DNA of 64,000 bases, taken from NCBI GenBank assembly GCA_951799445.1, contig OX637288.1:4776501-4840500 (forward strand), read 5' to 3'. Source of the stretch: Pseudisothecium myosuroides (lineage: Eukaryota; Streptophyta; Bryopsida; Hypnales; Lembophyllaceae). The position numbers were made by a program, and so were the translations under genes. Position 1 is the first letter of the stretch; the number at the start of each line of letters is the position of its first letter. Shown here in pieces: positions 49,019 through 60,396 of this stretch. The notes beneath the pieces were generated by a model. That model worked only from the letters and a program-made list of their open reading frames with translations. It did no database searches and was not told the origin of the DNA.

Positions 49019-49375
49019 TTGCAAGCTTGGAATTTTTCCTCATGTGTTTCCATGCATGACTTATCCTTCCATATTATTTTTACTTACTTTCTATTGGTTT
49101 CGAAGATGAAATCAGTTTACAAACTTTGCAACACCCACATACACAGATGAGTCAACAATGACATGGAATAAGGTTCCATTCAATGATGCAAGACACCAAC
49201 CAAGAATTTTAGTTCCATAGAAAGTATTAAAAGGTTCTATAAATCTATAAGTATCCAGGCACTTCACTTCACTTCACTACTTTTTGAATTGTTGCTTCTT
49301 TATTAGTGTTAATTAGAATTTTCAACAAATGTTTCATTGTTTATTATCATGAAACAATGATATTCTTTGAAAACC

Positions 49376-49480
49376 TTTACTCCTAAATACCTAAGGTCTT
49401 TTTTGAGCTTCTTGGAGTTTGTCCAAAACTAAACAAAAAGACCGTGATGTTGCCACATTTAATAACTTTTGAACTATTCA
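49376..49480 (+). repeat. Fragment of the copy-F piggyBac-like subfamily
   Basis: CTTTACTCCTAAATACCTAA then GGTCTTTTTTGAGCTTC parallels the start of copy F (TTAACCCCTAAATGCCCAAG, GGCCTGTTTTGCGCTTC). It continues with GGAGTTTGTCCAAAACTAAA versus GGAATTTGCTCTAAATTGAA. Only the left part remains, and its TTAA has decayed to TTTA. Confidence 0.5.
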
Positions 49481-49629
49481 ATGATGACTATGCTTGCATC
49501 TAGACGCACATTTGCACCCACTACTCCAAACAAATTCTACATTCTTATTAATGTTCACAAACACTTTCTTCGAGTTGGACTGTTGGCCACTGAATGGAGG
49601 AAACTCAACTCTTGCAAGCGTCTTCCTAT

Positions 49630-51090
49630 CGCTTAGTCACAGGAGTGAGTGAAAATGTGGAATATGAAGCAATTCGTTTGTTCAATGAGACATTGGTACA
49701 AAAAGTCGTTGGGCATCCAAAATCGAAAAGTCGTTGGGCATACAAAAAGTCATTACCCTGAGTGGTGTAGCAAGTTCATGCCAATTAGTTATGGATGGGA
49801 ACAAGTCTGTCAATCAGGTCCACACCAAGCTACTAGTGATTGAATTGAGAAAGGAGGACGTTGATTTCAATGTCTAGATGTGGCGGCAATACTTGAAGAT
49901 GATGGTTTTTCACTATGGCAAAGGCAACTGGAGGAACATTCTACATGACTCACAAGCTATCATTGACTATTGCAACACCTACGTCAAACAACAATTGAGT
50001 AATTTGAATGCCAATAGTTTGCCTATATTTTTGGACCACAGTAGTCAGTCTCGACGAGTCATATTGCCACTTAGATCATTGTAGTCAGCAGACTTGGATT
50101 TTGGCAAAGGAAATTGTGAATGAACAAGGTCAAAAGCTTGTAATGGTGATGTTCGATGCATTTATAGTCTATGCTCAAGACAACAAGCTTGACGCTCTTT
50201 TAGTTTGAGATAGCATGCTGAAGCTAATACTTAAGAAGAAAAGCTCAAGGGATGGTTGTACATGGTAGACCAATTGACAACATCAATGTTTGGACAACAA
50301 TTCATGAACTTGTTTGGACTACTAAAATCGTCCTGGATTTTCATGATTATCATGGAAACTTTATTACCAAGCTCTTTGAGAAGCTTTTTGATGGGCTATG
50401 CATGATACTCCTACAAGACTATAGACTATGCCATTCTAGAAAATTATAGGCCTCTGAAAAGCCGCTAGAACGAGCTTAGAAGGGACCATTCATCAATTTA
50501 AATTTTCCTACACAATGCATTATTCTCCTATCTCTGCCCAGTATATTGACAATATCCGTGTGAGAACAAAGTCTGATTGATTACCTCAAGTTTAGTTATA
50601 TAAGTTAAATAAAGTAGTTGTTAAAAACATGTCATTGTTTCTAATAACAGTGACTTCCATGGAAATAGCCAAGAATATCATTAAAAAAGCCACCCTGCAG
50701 AAGCTTGAAATTTTGCAAAATGCATATTTATATGGATGGCATGAAGTACCATATTAGGAAGGTGGATTTGTAGCCAATTTATTGACCAAAATTGTTGATA
50801 TTTGGACTTGGCTAGATTGCAACAACATTGTGGTGCCACCAAATGAGAATGGACAACCGTAGACAAAGTTGAATTTATTAACCTTCATCAAAGATTTGCA
50901 CTTGCCTTCTACATTTGCAAGCTACAAAATTGCATCTCACACCAGCACAAGATTGTGAAGACCCTTTGGTACCATTGTGAATTCCAATTGATTGAGTAAG
51001 TGTGGGCTATGGTTAAAACTCCGATTGCTCAGCTCCAAACATAGATGAAATTGAATTCTCATTGCAAAATTGTCTACTTACCTTGTTTGC
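49630..51090 (+). pseudogene. Decayed Tc1/mariner-type transposase
   Basis: Stops and frameshifts interrupt it throughout, yet segments in consistent order match the DDE transposase pattern of eukaryotic Tc1/mariner-IS630 elements. In order: a segment with IFLDHSS in place of the usual (I/V)YLDET (about 50030); GMVVHGRPIDNINVWTTI and then DFHDYHGNF...FE..FDGL (50245-50400); DYRLCHSRKL where the family has DN..YHSRK (about 50420-50450); WTWLDCNNIVVPPNENGQP and TKLNLLTFIKDLHLP (about 50800-50915); and WYHCEFQLIE, a stop, then VWAMVK for PPYHCELNPIELVW..VK (about 50970-51030). Part of the interval (about 50460-50690) matches nothing and may be an insertion. Clearly non-functional. Confidence 0.6.
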
Positions 51091-51231
51091 TAACATTGAG
51101 CCCCGCCAGCTAGCTTGCCATCAACGTTGATCTCGTTGTAGAAGAAATCAATGAAAAATTATGAAGACTATTGTTTCATTTGTGAGTTGAAGCTTGAAGA
51201 AGGTGTTGATGGCGGCAATGAAGATAATAGG

Positions 51232-51523
51232 CATTAGAAAAAGTTTTAGCCCTCAAAGAAGCCTCTATTTTCGGCACCCTTGCAGTGCAATTACAAAAAA
51301 AAAAAAAAAAAAATTTAAATTTTTTTTAATTTAAAAAAAAAATTTAAATTAAAAAATAAATAAAAATAAAAATCTGATGTGGTGTTGACGTGGCACAAGT
51401 AGTGCCACTCAGCACCCAAATATTTAAAAGTAAAAAATATATTTTTTTAAAATTTTTTTCCATAATTGCACCGGGGGAGGTCAAAACTCGTGGCCCCTTC
51501 GAGGGCTGAAATTTCCTCTAATG
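51232..51523. mobile_element. Family K MITE, copy 2
   Basis: Inverted termini: CATTAGAAAAAGTTTTAGCC on the left and, inverted, CATTAGAGGAAATTTCAGCC on the right, continuing as CTCRAAG. The centre is A/T-rich with a GATGTGGTGTTGACGTGGCA core. About 292 bp, non-coding. A family I element begins 13 bases later. Confidence 0.75.
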
Positions 51524-51535
51524 GTCTGAAAGCAG

Positions 51536-51867
51536 TAAGGTAGGAGGTTCTGAAATCGCTCATTTAAGAGCTGAAACTGAATTTTGGGGAGGTGAAACGC
51601 CTCAAAATATTTTTCACTGAATTTTCTTTGAAAGACAAGAGGAATTGGCATCTAACCCAAGTCGTTTCATATTTTTTGGAACTTTCTAGAATTAGTTATG
51701 AAATTTTGAAGTTGAAGTGGCATAGGACTCTGAAATCGCCCACCCCCTAAAATGTACACTATTTGTACATCGCTGAAGGCTATGGAAAAGCAACATGTAG
51801 AAGCAGTGTACATATGAGTAGGGTGGGCGATTTTAATGCCCAGTCGATTTCAGGACCTCCTACCTTA
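51536..51867 (+). mobile_element. Family I MITE, copy 3 (best preserved)
   Basis: The left end TAAGGTAGGAGGTTCTGAAA is inverted on the right (GATTTCAGGACCTCCTACCT then TA), about 20 bp. 332 bp, non-coding. Used as the reference for copies at 29062-29378 and 35338-35645. An internal partial duplication of the end (ACTCTGAAATCGCCCACC and GGGTGGGCGATTTTAATG) makes a second nested inverted repeat. Confidence 0.75.
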
Positions 51868-52275
51868 GTGCAATGAATGAGTCTAGCATGAATTGACAAA
51901 TCATCACTCCAAGCCTTAATTAGATGTTTGAATCTTAATATCATATAACTCCCTTAATAGGGATCCTTATGAATTTTTAATACCTTCTTTCTGACCTTCT
52001 TAATTTTTAGCAACACTTTTTAGAATAGAATTTGGTTGAGAATTAATGGTGTGGAAAGTGATTGAACGAAGAATGCATCTTTTTGTCCCTAATTATAGAT
52101 ATAGGAATTAGGATCCTCACTCTCAGGTGTTGCTGCTACATGAGCGTAGAACATAGAGCAAGGATTCCAAGTTGTTGATTTTAGATTTCAGAGTTTAGAC
52201 AAGTGAAGCTTTGTGAATGTGAGTGTTGGGTTCTAAAACCATGCAAGAATTAGGTGCATATGTGGACCCCGTAGT
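51868..52275. other. Spacer, no gene seen
   Basis: AT-rich sequence between a MITE and an LTR-like repeat. No features supported. Confidence 0.5.
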
Positions 52276-53900
52276 TGTCACCTAGGTCTCAAGATTTTTT
52301 ATTTTTTTGCTTTTGCTCAATTTTCATAGACTTTATAGTAAAAAAGACACAAAAAGATTGTTTGCATTGTATTTGGTAGAAATCCCTACAAATATGGTGA
52401 GTCATTAAAGAAAATTTGGTCCATGTGAAGGGCCATTTGATTTTCAGCGGATGTGCAAATACAACGAAATAATTTATTTATTTAATAAATTAGTAATAAT
52501 AATAATAATAATAATTTTTTTAATTGAACATCTAACGAAGCACACAAGTTGACTTTCACAGGCATGATTCTGTGTAAGTAAATTTAGGCTAATATTTTCT
52601 TCAATTGCACATTTTCATGCAGGAAAACGACTTGAATTTTTTAAGGCCTAAATTTTTCTCTAATGTTATTTCTAAAAGTTTTAAAGTGCCTTAAGCACTT
52701 CTATTTTTTATTAAATTTTAAATTTTAATTAGGTGTCTAAAAGGTCAGTAAAGAGTTTGAGAGAAAATTAGGCTTTGTAGGCCAAAATAGAAGAAAGATG
52801 CCTAAATTAGATTATACCATGTGCCTAACCTTTAAGTGCATGTGACAAAACATAGGTTGTAGGAGTTGGTAGTACATGATAGGAAAATGTCCTACTTATT
52901 CCAGAAATTCATACAGATAACCTATATGGAGGTTACCATCTATTTTGAGAAAACAATGAAAAGTTATTTTGCACCATGTTAGTAAAATCCAACCAATATG
53001 AAGAAAGTGAAACCAAGAATTGGAGAGAGGTGTTTCTAGCATATAAACACGCCAGGAGATCAATAGCGAAGTTAGTCCAGATTCCCTATTATTAGAATGA
53101 TTCCCTTCTGGAAGAATTAACCAAGAAATAATAAATTTCAATCTTCCTATAAATAGTGCCAAGTAGAAATATAAAATTTTACTTAGTATTTGGGCACTTT
53201 TTAAAAGTTATCCAATATTTTTTGGAATTTTCCGAATTGCAAAAGATGACTCTATGGGAAGTCAACCTTGTTTTCCAACAACAAAAAATTTGTAGAAGTT
53301 ACTCAAGTGGCAGTAAAATTCCACTAAAAATTAGGATATTTTTGAATATCATAATAAATCATTTAGTCAAGTTTTAAGGCATTTCGACATTGACAAGTAC
53401 TAGAACTGGCAGCTATACCAAATTCAAGCAAAATTTAAAAACATTCGATGGTTTGACCAACATACTGAGAGCTTGCGATGTCCAAATAAAGTCAATTTGG
53501 ATTCCTTTCTTACTTTTTTGAACCTCAAAATAACCCAGACTAATCAATTCATTGAAAAATGCAAACTCCATCATTTAGGTTTTTTACAAATTCTTTGATT
53601 TGCAATTCATTGGCTTTTGCAAACCAATTAACTTGGAAGTAGGAGGTCTCTATGCTCATATGGGCCTTTCAAAGCCAATGGCACAATCCATTTGCCATTT
53701 TCAACATTTCTCCCAAAGTAAGAATGATCACAGCAATGGATTTCATTTTTAGTAATCAGTGGTAATTTGATTTTTATTCTAGGTAGTTTGTTAGGTAAAT
53801 TGAGAGGGGGAGGGGCCTTGGAGAAGTATACTATAAAAGGCCACTCCCTCCTCACTTTGCACCCCTTTTTCATTTTGTTAATTGCCATACATGTTGGCAT
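52276..53900 (+). repeat. LTR-like repeat, copy 2
   Basis: Starts TGTCACCTAGGTCTC and is colinear with 23832-25400 (GTGCATGTGACAAA, AAGGCATTTCGACATTGACA, AACTCCATCATTTAGG, CAATGGCACAATCCATTT). TATAAAAGG at 53832-53840 occupies the same relative place as the TATA box of copy 1. An (AAT)n run lies at about 52494-52514. Neighbouring DNA has no recognisable gag-pol frame. The open frame 53767-54021 starts within the repeat and is hydrophobic, probably fortuitous. Confidence 0.5.
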
Positions 53901-55290
53901 TTTGTTAGAAATTTGGCACTTTGGCCAACTTCTTGTCTACTTTGCTTTTGGAGCCATTTTGCTCTTTGTTTCTACTTTTCTCAGAAAAAATAAGAAACTA
54001 AAGCCTATCTTTGAGGAATGACTAAGGGATCACAATGGGATCCCTTTAGAGCGCTTTAGCCATGAATTGTCACATATTATGTAGGGTCACGCATTTCGGA
54101 AGGTAATTACAAAGTATTTTATACTTTCACTACTTCTAGGTTTCTAACCTATATACATGCTATGTTTTGAGGTATGTTAGGTATTCTACTCCATTATGGA
54201 TCAAATACAATATTAGTATGTAATATACTTATTTTGTTTTTTCACTCTTTTTTAGGATTTTATCGTATAAAACTTAATTTAAAACATTAAAAACAAAAAC
54301 AAAAACTATGAGTCTCAAGTGATGAATTAGAAGCTCATAGGGCCTAAGTTACAATTGCTAGGAGATCCATGGTGCAAGGTATTTCTTTTAATTATTTATG
54401 ATTATTCAGATTAATAGAATTGAGTAGGTTTGTGAAACATCTGGTAACATTTCTATTAATTTTTGGTGAATATAATAAAATTGGAACACCTTACAGCAAA
54501 TCATAAGGTTCTATACCTTTAAATTGGTAGAATGTAATTTATGCTAAAAAAAACTATTAAAGTAGTAGTTTCACATCGAAAGTGTTATAATTTGATTTGC
54601 TAGAGATTGCAAGCTAATTATTTTTTTACCACCAACCATTATTCAAATAATCCTTTCTAGTAAATTTTTCTATTTCAATGTCTCTATTTTTTTGTCTTGT
54701 GTGTTATTTGTTTGACTAAGGCTAGAGAATTTTAGCTAGAGAAGGGAGAAAAAACTTTATGAATAATTTTGTCTTATTTCTTTTCTTTTGATGAGGCAAG
54801 TAGTAGTATTTATTGTCTTTCTTTTTCCTAATGCAAAGAACAACGTCTTTAATCTTTTGGGCAAAGTTAACAAAACAAAAGCTTCTTAAATTATGAAAAT
54901 TTACAACCACATGAATAAAAGTTTATAATTTGTCTTTCCTTTTGGGATTTTGTATTGTTTGTCCATGATTGCCATTCTTTTTATCAACAATGCATAAAAT
55001 CTCTAGCCTTTTGACTTTTATTGCTTCAAATAATGATTTATCAAGATAGATCTTCATTTTTTTGTATTATGAGTTCAAATATGCAATCTTTTACTAAATT
55101 TATAAATTTATAATATTAAAAATTAAAGACTAAAATTTATAAAATCATGCAGACATTAACAAATATTAGCTACACTACAATACACAATAAAAATAAACTT
55201 TGGAATTCTTCAAGCGTATTTTGTATTTGTTTTTCATTTTTTCTTTAGAAACTCACGAAACTCTGAAATTGAATGTCAAAATTAAAAGGT
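53901..55290. other. AT-rich spacer, no gene seen
   Basis: Very AT-rich with short open frames only. It may include the downstream part of the LTR-like element, but no border is visible. Confidence 0.5.
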
Positions 55291-55294
55291 TTAA

Positions 55295-55799
55295 CCCCTA
55301 CATGCCCAAGGCCTTTTGGGGGTTAAAATCATCATTGCTTTTGAAGTGTTGTAGGTCTAAACGTCACCAAGATATAGAAACCTCAATTGTACATTCTATA
55401 GTGTACGTGTTGTAAATGTAACCATACAAACTAGAAGAGAGAGAGTGTAGATTTTCCCAACAAGTTTTATTGAACTCGGACATTGGATGCTAAAGTTACA
55501 GCACTTCAAATTGGACTTTTAGACTATATGAGGACACTTTTTCTTCTTCTTGAAATCTACTACCTTCGAGGGTCACAGCTAGGACAAACTTGATGCAAAC
55601 CATGGACCTCATCCCCATCAAAAGCAAGTGGAGGAACAATCCCTCTCCCTATGTGAACAGAGCTAGCATGGGAAGTTGAACTGGAAACCTCGTGGCTTCC
55701 AACACAAGTCCCTATCACCTGGTCATCACCCAAGGTAGTTTTAGGTCATTTCCTACCATATGTGAGGACACTTCAGTTGGTCCCTTGGGGTGCTTAGAG
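55295..55799. mobile_element. Probable copy-F-type piggyBac-like element
   Basis: Left boundary TTAA (55291-55294) then CCCCTACATGCCCAAGGCC. The right side reads CCTTGGGGTGCTTAGAGG followed by TTAA at 55800-55803, a worn inverse of the left terminus. A second TTAA directly after GGGGG at 55318-55322 leaves a 28-bp TTAA-bounded mini-element nested at the left end. Confidence 0.5.
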
Positions 55800-56540
55800 G
55801 TTAAGTGCAATTGACAATGACTTCATCACTGAACAACAGTTGACGTTTCTATTTGACGTCATCAATAATTGACGTCTCCATTTTATTTTTTTTGGAGTTT
55901 TGGAAACACAGAGCCGTGATGGGCCACACTCAGACGGAGTATGACGCAGCACAATGAGGTGGCAGAAAAAGGCTGGAAAAGCAAATGGCACCGGCATCTT
56001 GGACTGGTATATTACCGTTGAACTCTCACAAAAGTGCTCCTTCTTCCCGTTTTTCATCACGACTTCCAGTTCCTCCGGCCTCCCACATCACAATCGACAG
56101 CCACTTGTCAACCCTTCCAATCCCCACCACCCAACCACCGCAGCAGGCAGGCACACTTTCAACATGTGGTATAGCTTCAAATTGTAAACCAACTTACACA
56201 GAGTTTCAAATTGTGCACTCACCCTTATCCAACACTCAGAGAGAACATTCTTGCTCGCCGCTAGTCGAGTTTAGAAAAAACTATAGCAACTAGCACTAAA
56301 AAATTCACAAAATTACATGTACTGTACTGTACAGATGCGGTCTCAACCCCCCCCCACCCACCAATGAAAAGAAGCATCTCCAAGAAAAAGAAAAGAAAAT
56401 CTAAAAGTTAACTAAAAGAAGTTTTAAAATAGGAAACACGCCCCAGTTTTTTCTTTTTAAATGTCCAAAACAAAGTTGACACTTCCAAACGACAAGCCTG
56501 AGAGCGAAATATCGCGTAAAGGACGGTCGGAGCAGTGGCC
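55800..56540. other. Spacer, no gene supported
   Basis: More balanced base composition than the upstream DNA, with several frames on both strands but none recognisable. A short C-run lies at about 56347-56358. It may be distal promoter of the PHT1 gene. Confidence 0.4.
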
Positions 56541-56547
56541 GTGACGC

Positions 56548-58402
56548 GAATATACCAGCGAAGGACGGACCGGAAGCTACCTGGGCTAGGATTCGTATTC
56601 ATTGGAGAATCACACGGAAGGTATAAACCCTGGTATAAACCCTCCCGGGTGCACCTGAAGGACCTTGCAAGCCGTGTGTGAGATCGCCGGAGAGCCGCGC
56701 GTGTGGCCATGTAGCACGTTCCTGCGAGACGGGAGCTGTATGTGAGTTATCAACAAAGGCTTCGGAAGTACAGTACAGTTGACATGCAGCGCGAAAGTCG
56801 GAGGCGTCTGCGGTGAACGTACTGTATTTATAGCCGCGGGCGGTGTTGTCGAGATGATTGTGAGCCATTGTGGTGGAGTGGAGGGTACCGTAATCCGGCG
56901 ATGAGCTTGCTTCCGCAAATCGCCAGGAGGGTCCGAAGCTAAGGTCCCCGCCCGAGAGATCGGAGGATCGAACTCTGGCGATCAATCGAGTCCACATATA
57001 GTATATACACGCACGCGCGCAGCTCGATCGCGAGATTACCAATAGAAGCTGATTTGAGTTTCTTTTGTAAGTTTTTCTGTTTCCGTGCGTGGTGCAGTGG
57101 TGATTCTTGATTGATAGCGATGGAGATGGAGAGGGTCGATCATTCTTGCGAGTATCGCCAGCTATATGTTTCTTCTTCCTTGTGTGATTGATGTACGTGA
57201 TTGATGTCTGCAATTACAAGCGGCGTCTACTGCCAGACAATGTGACAGTGCGTAGGAAGATTGCTGGGAGTCGCTGGCTATTTCTGACCTGCATGTCACT
57301 GTCAGGATTTGCAGCTTTTTCATTTTTTGGGAGTTTCTAATTTGTCGAAGCTAAGGGCTCGGTAAGTAATTGGCATGGTTTTTTTTTCATGTTTGCAAGG
57401 CTTTGTTTTCTCCGCCGACGCTCGCCCCGACTGTCTGCATGTTTCGTGGTGTTTCCTTCTTGCGGTAGCCACAGAGGCGGCGGTTCAGCAGTTATAGCCA
57501 AGGACGGGGGGACATTGCCAAGGCGGTCGGAATCTTGGAATTTGTGCGGGTTATCTTTCGAAAGGTGTTTTGATTGAATCTCTTGCGGTTCACCGGTAAG
57601 ACTTGAAAGCGAGACTGACATTATTTTTGGGTCCTTTTTTTTTTTACCAGTGCTCGTCTTCTGCCGTGTCGTATCCTGAGTCCGCTCTTCATTAAGTAAC
57701 ACAGAATTTGGTGTAGAGGCATGGAGGTGGGAGGGCTGGTTAGGGTCAAAGATGATGAAAAATTAGCTTACTTTTCCATCATCTTTTTCGTTTCGAAGAA
57801 TCTCAACGGGCCCGCAAGCGGTTGAAAATAAAAGCGTCATGCATGCTCCTTGATATGTAAGCTCAATTCGTTGTTTACGATAAAGCTCTTATGTCAGTCG
57901 AAGCATTTCGGCGTTCATTCCGTTGAGGTTCAAGAACGGTTTAAAATCGTTCCTCGAAGTAGGAACGCGTTGAGTATGATAAATAAATGATTGAGGGTTG
58001 TCCAGTTCTGTAGAAACTAACCCTAATAGAGTGGCCGCATAGTTGCCTTTACCTAGAGGCAATTTAGCTGTTGCTGGGTGTATATAGGTTTGAAATTTTG
58101 GCGAAGCGGATCCGCATACACATTCCAACAGGTTCAACCAGACGAAAAGAGTTAACTGAGAGAAGAAACAGTCAATGCTGAGAAGGTTTTCGTCTGTTAA
58201 ATTGACTTAAAGACATTTAGTTTAGTGGATAGACTGCACTAATATGTCTGAAACCTCAATTCCTGTGCTAATTTTTAGAGCTCTGGACACTTGATCGTCA
58301 CAATTTCGGAGCTTTGAAACAAGCTTTAACTACTTCAAGAAACTGACCCACTGGCTGTGCATGCTTGTCTAACTCTTTATCTGATGATGCCAACTTTGAC
58401 AG
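56548..58402 (+). promoter_or_regulatory. PHT1 upstream region: P1BS motifs, TATA candidate, leader intron
   Basis: Two sequences fit GNATATNC, the binding site of the phosphate-starvation regulator PHR1: GAATATAC at 56548-56555 and GTATATAC at 57001-57008. A TATA-like TATTTATA lies at 56825-56832. A strong donor (CTCG then GTAAGT, intron from 57362) pairs well with an acceptor at 58401-58402 (CAACTTTGACAG), which predicts a 5'-UTR intron of about 1.04 kb ending 34 bases before the ATG. Function is inferred from motif and position. Confidence 0.5.
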
Positions 58403-58436
58403 ATTCGGGTGAAGGCGAGGCTCCAGGCTATCAATC

Positions 58437-60396
58437 ATGCCGCAACTCGAAGTGTTGACGGCCTTGGACACGGCCAAGACGCAATGGTACCACTTCACGG
58501 CGATCATCATTGCCGGTAAAGATCCCTCTTGAATTACTCGCCCGACTGTTCCAGTTAATTCTATGCCAATTTAATTATCGAGTATGACCGCTCACGATTT
58601 GTCTTCATCTTTTTCACCTAAAATCTCACTCGTCTGTTAACGTGTTGATTTGGCAATGCAGGAATGGGATTTTTCACCGACGCATACGATTTGTTCTCCA
58701 TCCCTGTGGTCACGGGACTCCTTGGCAGACTGTACTACCAAAAACCCGGCGCGACTGCACCCGGCTCCTTGCCTGCTAACGTGAACTCCGCTGTGAGTGC
58801 CGTGGCCTTGTGTGGGACCCTGGCGGGTCAACTCTTCTTCGGCTGGCTTGGTAACTATTCTCATTCACTCCCTTCATGTCGTTGTCATGTGACATGATTC
58901 ATTCCAAGAGCTGAATGATCGATCAATCGTGTGATTGTTCCACAGGCGATAAATTGGGCCGGAAGAAGGTGTACGGGATGACGCTCATGTTGATGGTCAT
59001 AGCAGCCCTGGCCTGCGGTTTCTCCTTCGGCCACACGGCAGGCTCTGTGATGACATCACTCTGTTTTTTCCGCTTCTGGCTTGGTTTCGGAATCGGTGGG
59101 GACTATCCTCTGTCCGCAACGATCATGTCAGAGTATGCCAACACCAGGTACACTGATCAATCCTACCCTCCCTCTCTGAAAAATTGATGATCTCAAATTA
59201 AAGAATCTCTACAATCAATCAATCAGCTTGACATCTTTATTTTTTGGGTTCTATATGATAGGACGCGAGGTGCGTTCATTGCGGCTGTCTTTGCGATGCA
59301 AGGCGTGGGGATCTTGGTTGCAGGTGCAGTGGGTTGCATCGTGTCTGCCATTTACAACCATGCCGTCCAAGCGCCGCCATTCAACGTCAACCCGCAGGGC
59401 TCAGTGCCAGACTCGTCCGACTTCGTCTGGCGCGCCATCCTTATGTTCGGTGCGATACCAGCTCTTGCAACGTACTACTACCGAATGAAGATGCCCGAAA
59501 CCGCGCGGTACACCGCGCTCGTGGCCGGGAACGCAAAGCAGGCAGAGCAGGACATGGCGAAGGTGCTCAAAGTTGAACAAATCCAAGCCATAGAAAGAAA
59601 GCAAAACGAGAAAATTAAGTACGGGTTATTCTCGCCGGAATTCATGCGCAGGCATGGTAGACACCTACTCGGCACAACATCCTGTTGGTTCCTATTGGAC
59701 GTGGCATTTTACAGCCAGAATTTGTTCCAGAAAAACGTCTACTATGCCGTGGGGTGGCTCCCACACCCACCGAACATGTCGGCCGTGGAAGAAGTGTTTC
59801 GGATCGCGAGGGCGCAGGCACTCATCGCACTGTGCTCCACCGTCCCGGGGTACTGGTTCACGGTTTTTTTTATCGACCGCATCGGCAGGTTCAAGATCCA
59901 GCTGATGGGATTCTTCTTCATGACCGTGTTCATGTTGGCCCTCACCATCCCATACTATTACTGGCTACATCATAACCACGCCGGGTTTCTGGTCATGTAT
60001 GCTTTCACGTTCTTCTTCGCAAATTTTGGCCCCAACAGCACAACGTTCATCGTCCCTGCCGAGCTCTTCCCCGCGCGGTTCAGGTCGACTTGCCATGGAA
60101 TTTCGGCCGCGGCAGGGAAGGCCGGTGCTATTGTCGGATCGTTCGGGTTTCTCTACGCGTCGCAGCCCTCCCGTCAGAGTGAAGTGCCGGCGGGATACTC
60201 CAAAGGAATCGGAGTTCGGGGTGCGCTTTTCATTATGGCGGGCGTCAATGCTGCGGGATTCCTGTGCACGTTTCTGGTGCCGGAGACGAACCAGATTTCG
60301 TTGGAGGAATTGTCAGGGGAGAATGACGACTCTGGTGCAGAAAATGAAATGGCCAAGCAGAGCGCTGCCGACGGAGATGGTGTCATTCATAAGTAA
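58437..60396 (+). CDS. PHT1: PHT1-family high-affinity phosphate:H+ symporter
   Basis: Exons 58437-58515, 58662-58850, 58946-59147 and 59262-60396, all GT/AG with matching phases, give 534 aa, the usual size for plant PHT1. It starts [20 protein letters not shown], the conserved cytosolic head, followed by [20 protein letters not shown] in the first membrane spans. The PHT1 signature [13 protein letters not shown] is at residues 140-152. Also visible are [11 protein letters not shown] in the first loop, the hydrophilic mid-loop containing [43 protein letters not shown] and the ending VPETN...EELSGEN. Twelve membrane spans are expected. The protein imports phosphate with protons at the plasma membrane. 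The three early introns and one long last exon leave no sign of damage. Confidence 0.97.

Noticed and set aside
53767..54021. Hydrophobic 84-codon frame
   Set aside because: It lies inside and downstream of the LTR-like repeat, overlaps the TATA box, and the aligned repeat copy does not conserve the frame.
56599..57213. 204-codon minus-strand frame upstream of PHT1
   Set aside because: No domain resemblance, low-complexity composition, and it lies across the PHT1 promoter and leader. It is best explained as a fortuitous frame in GC-richer DNA.
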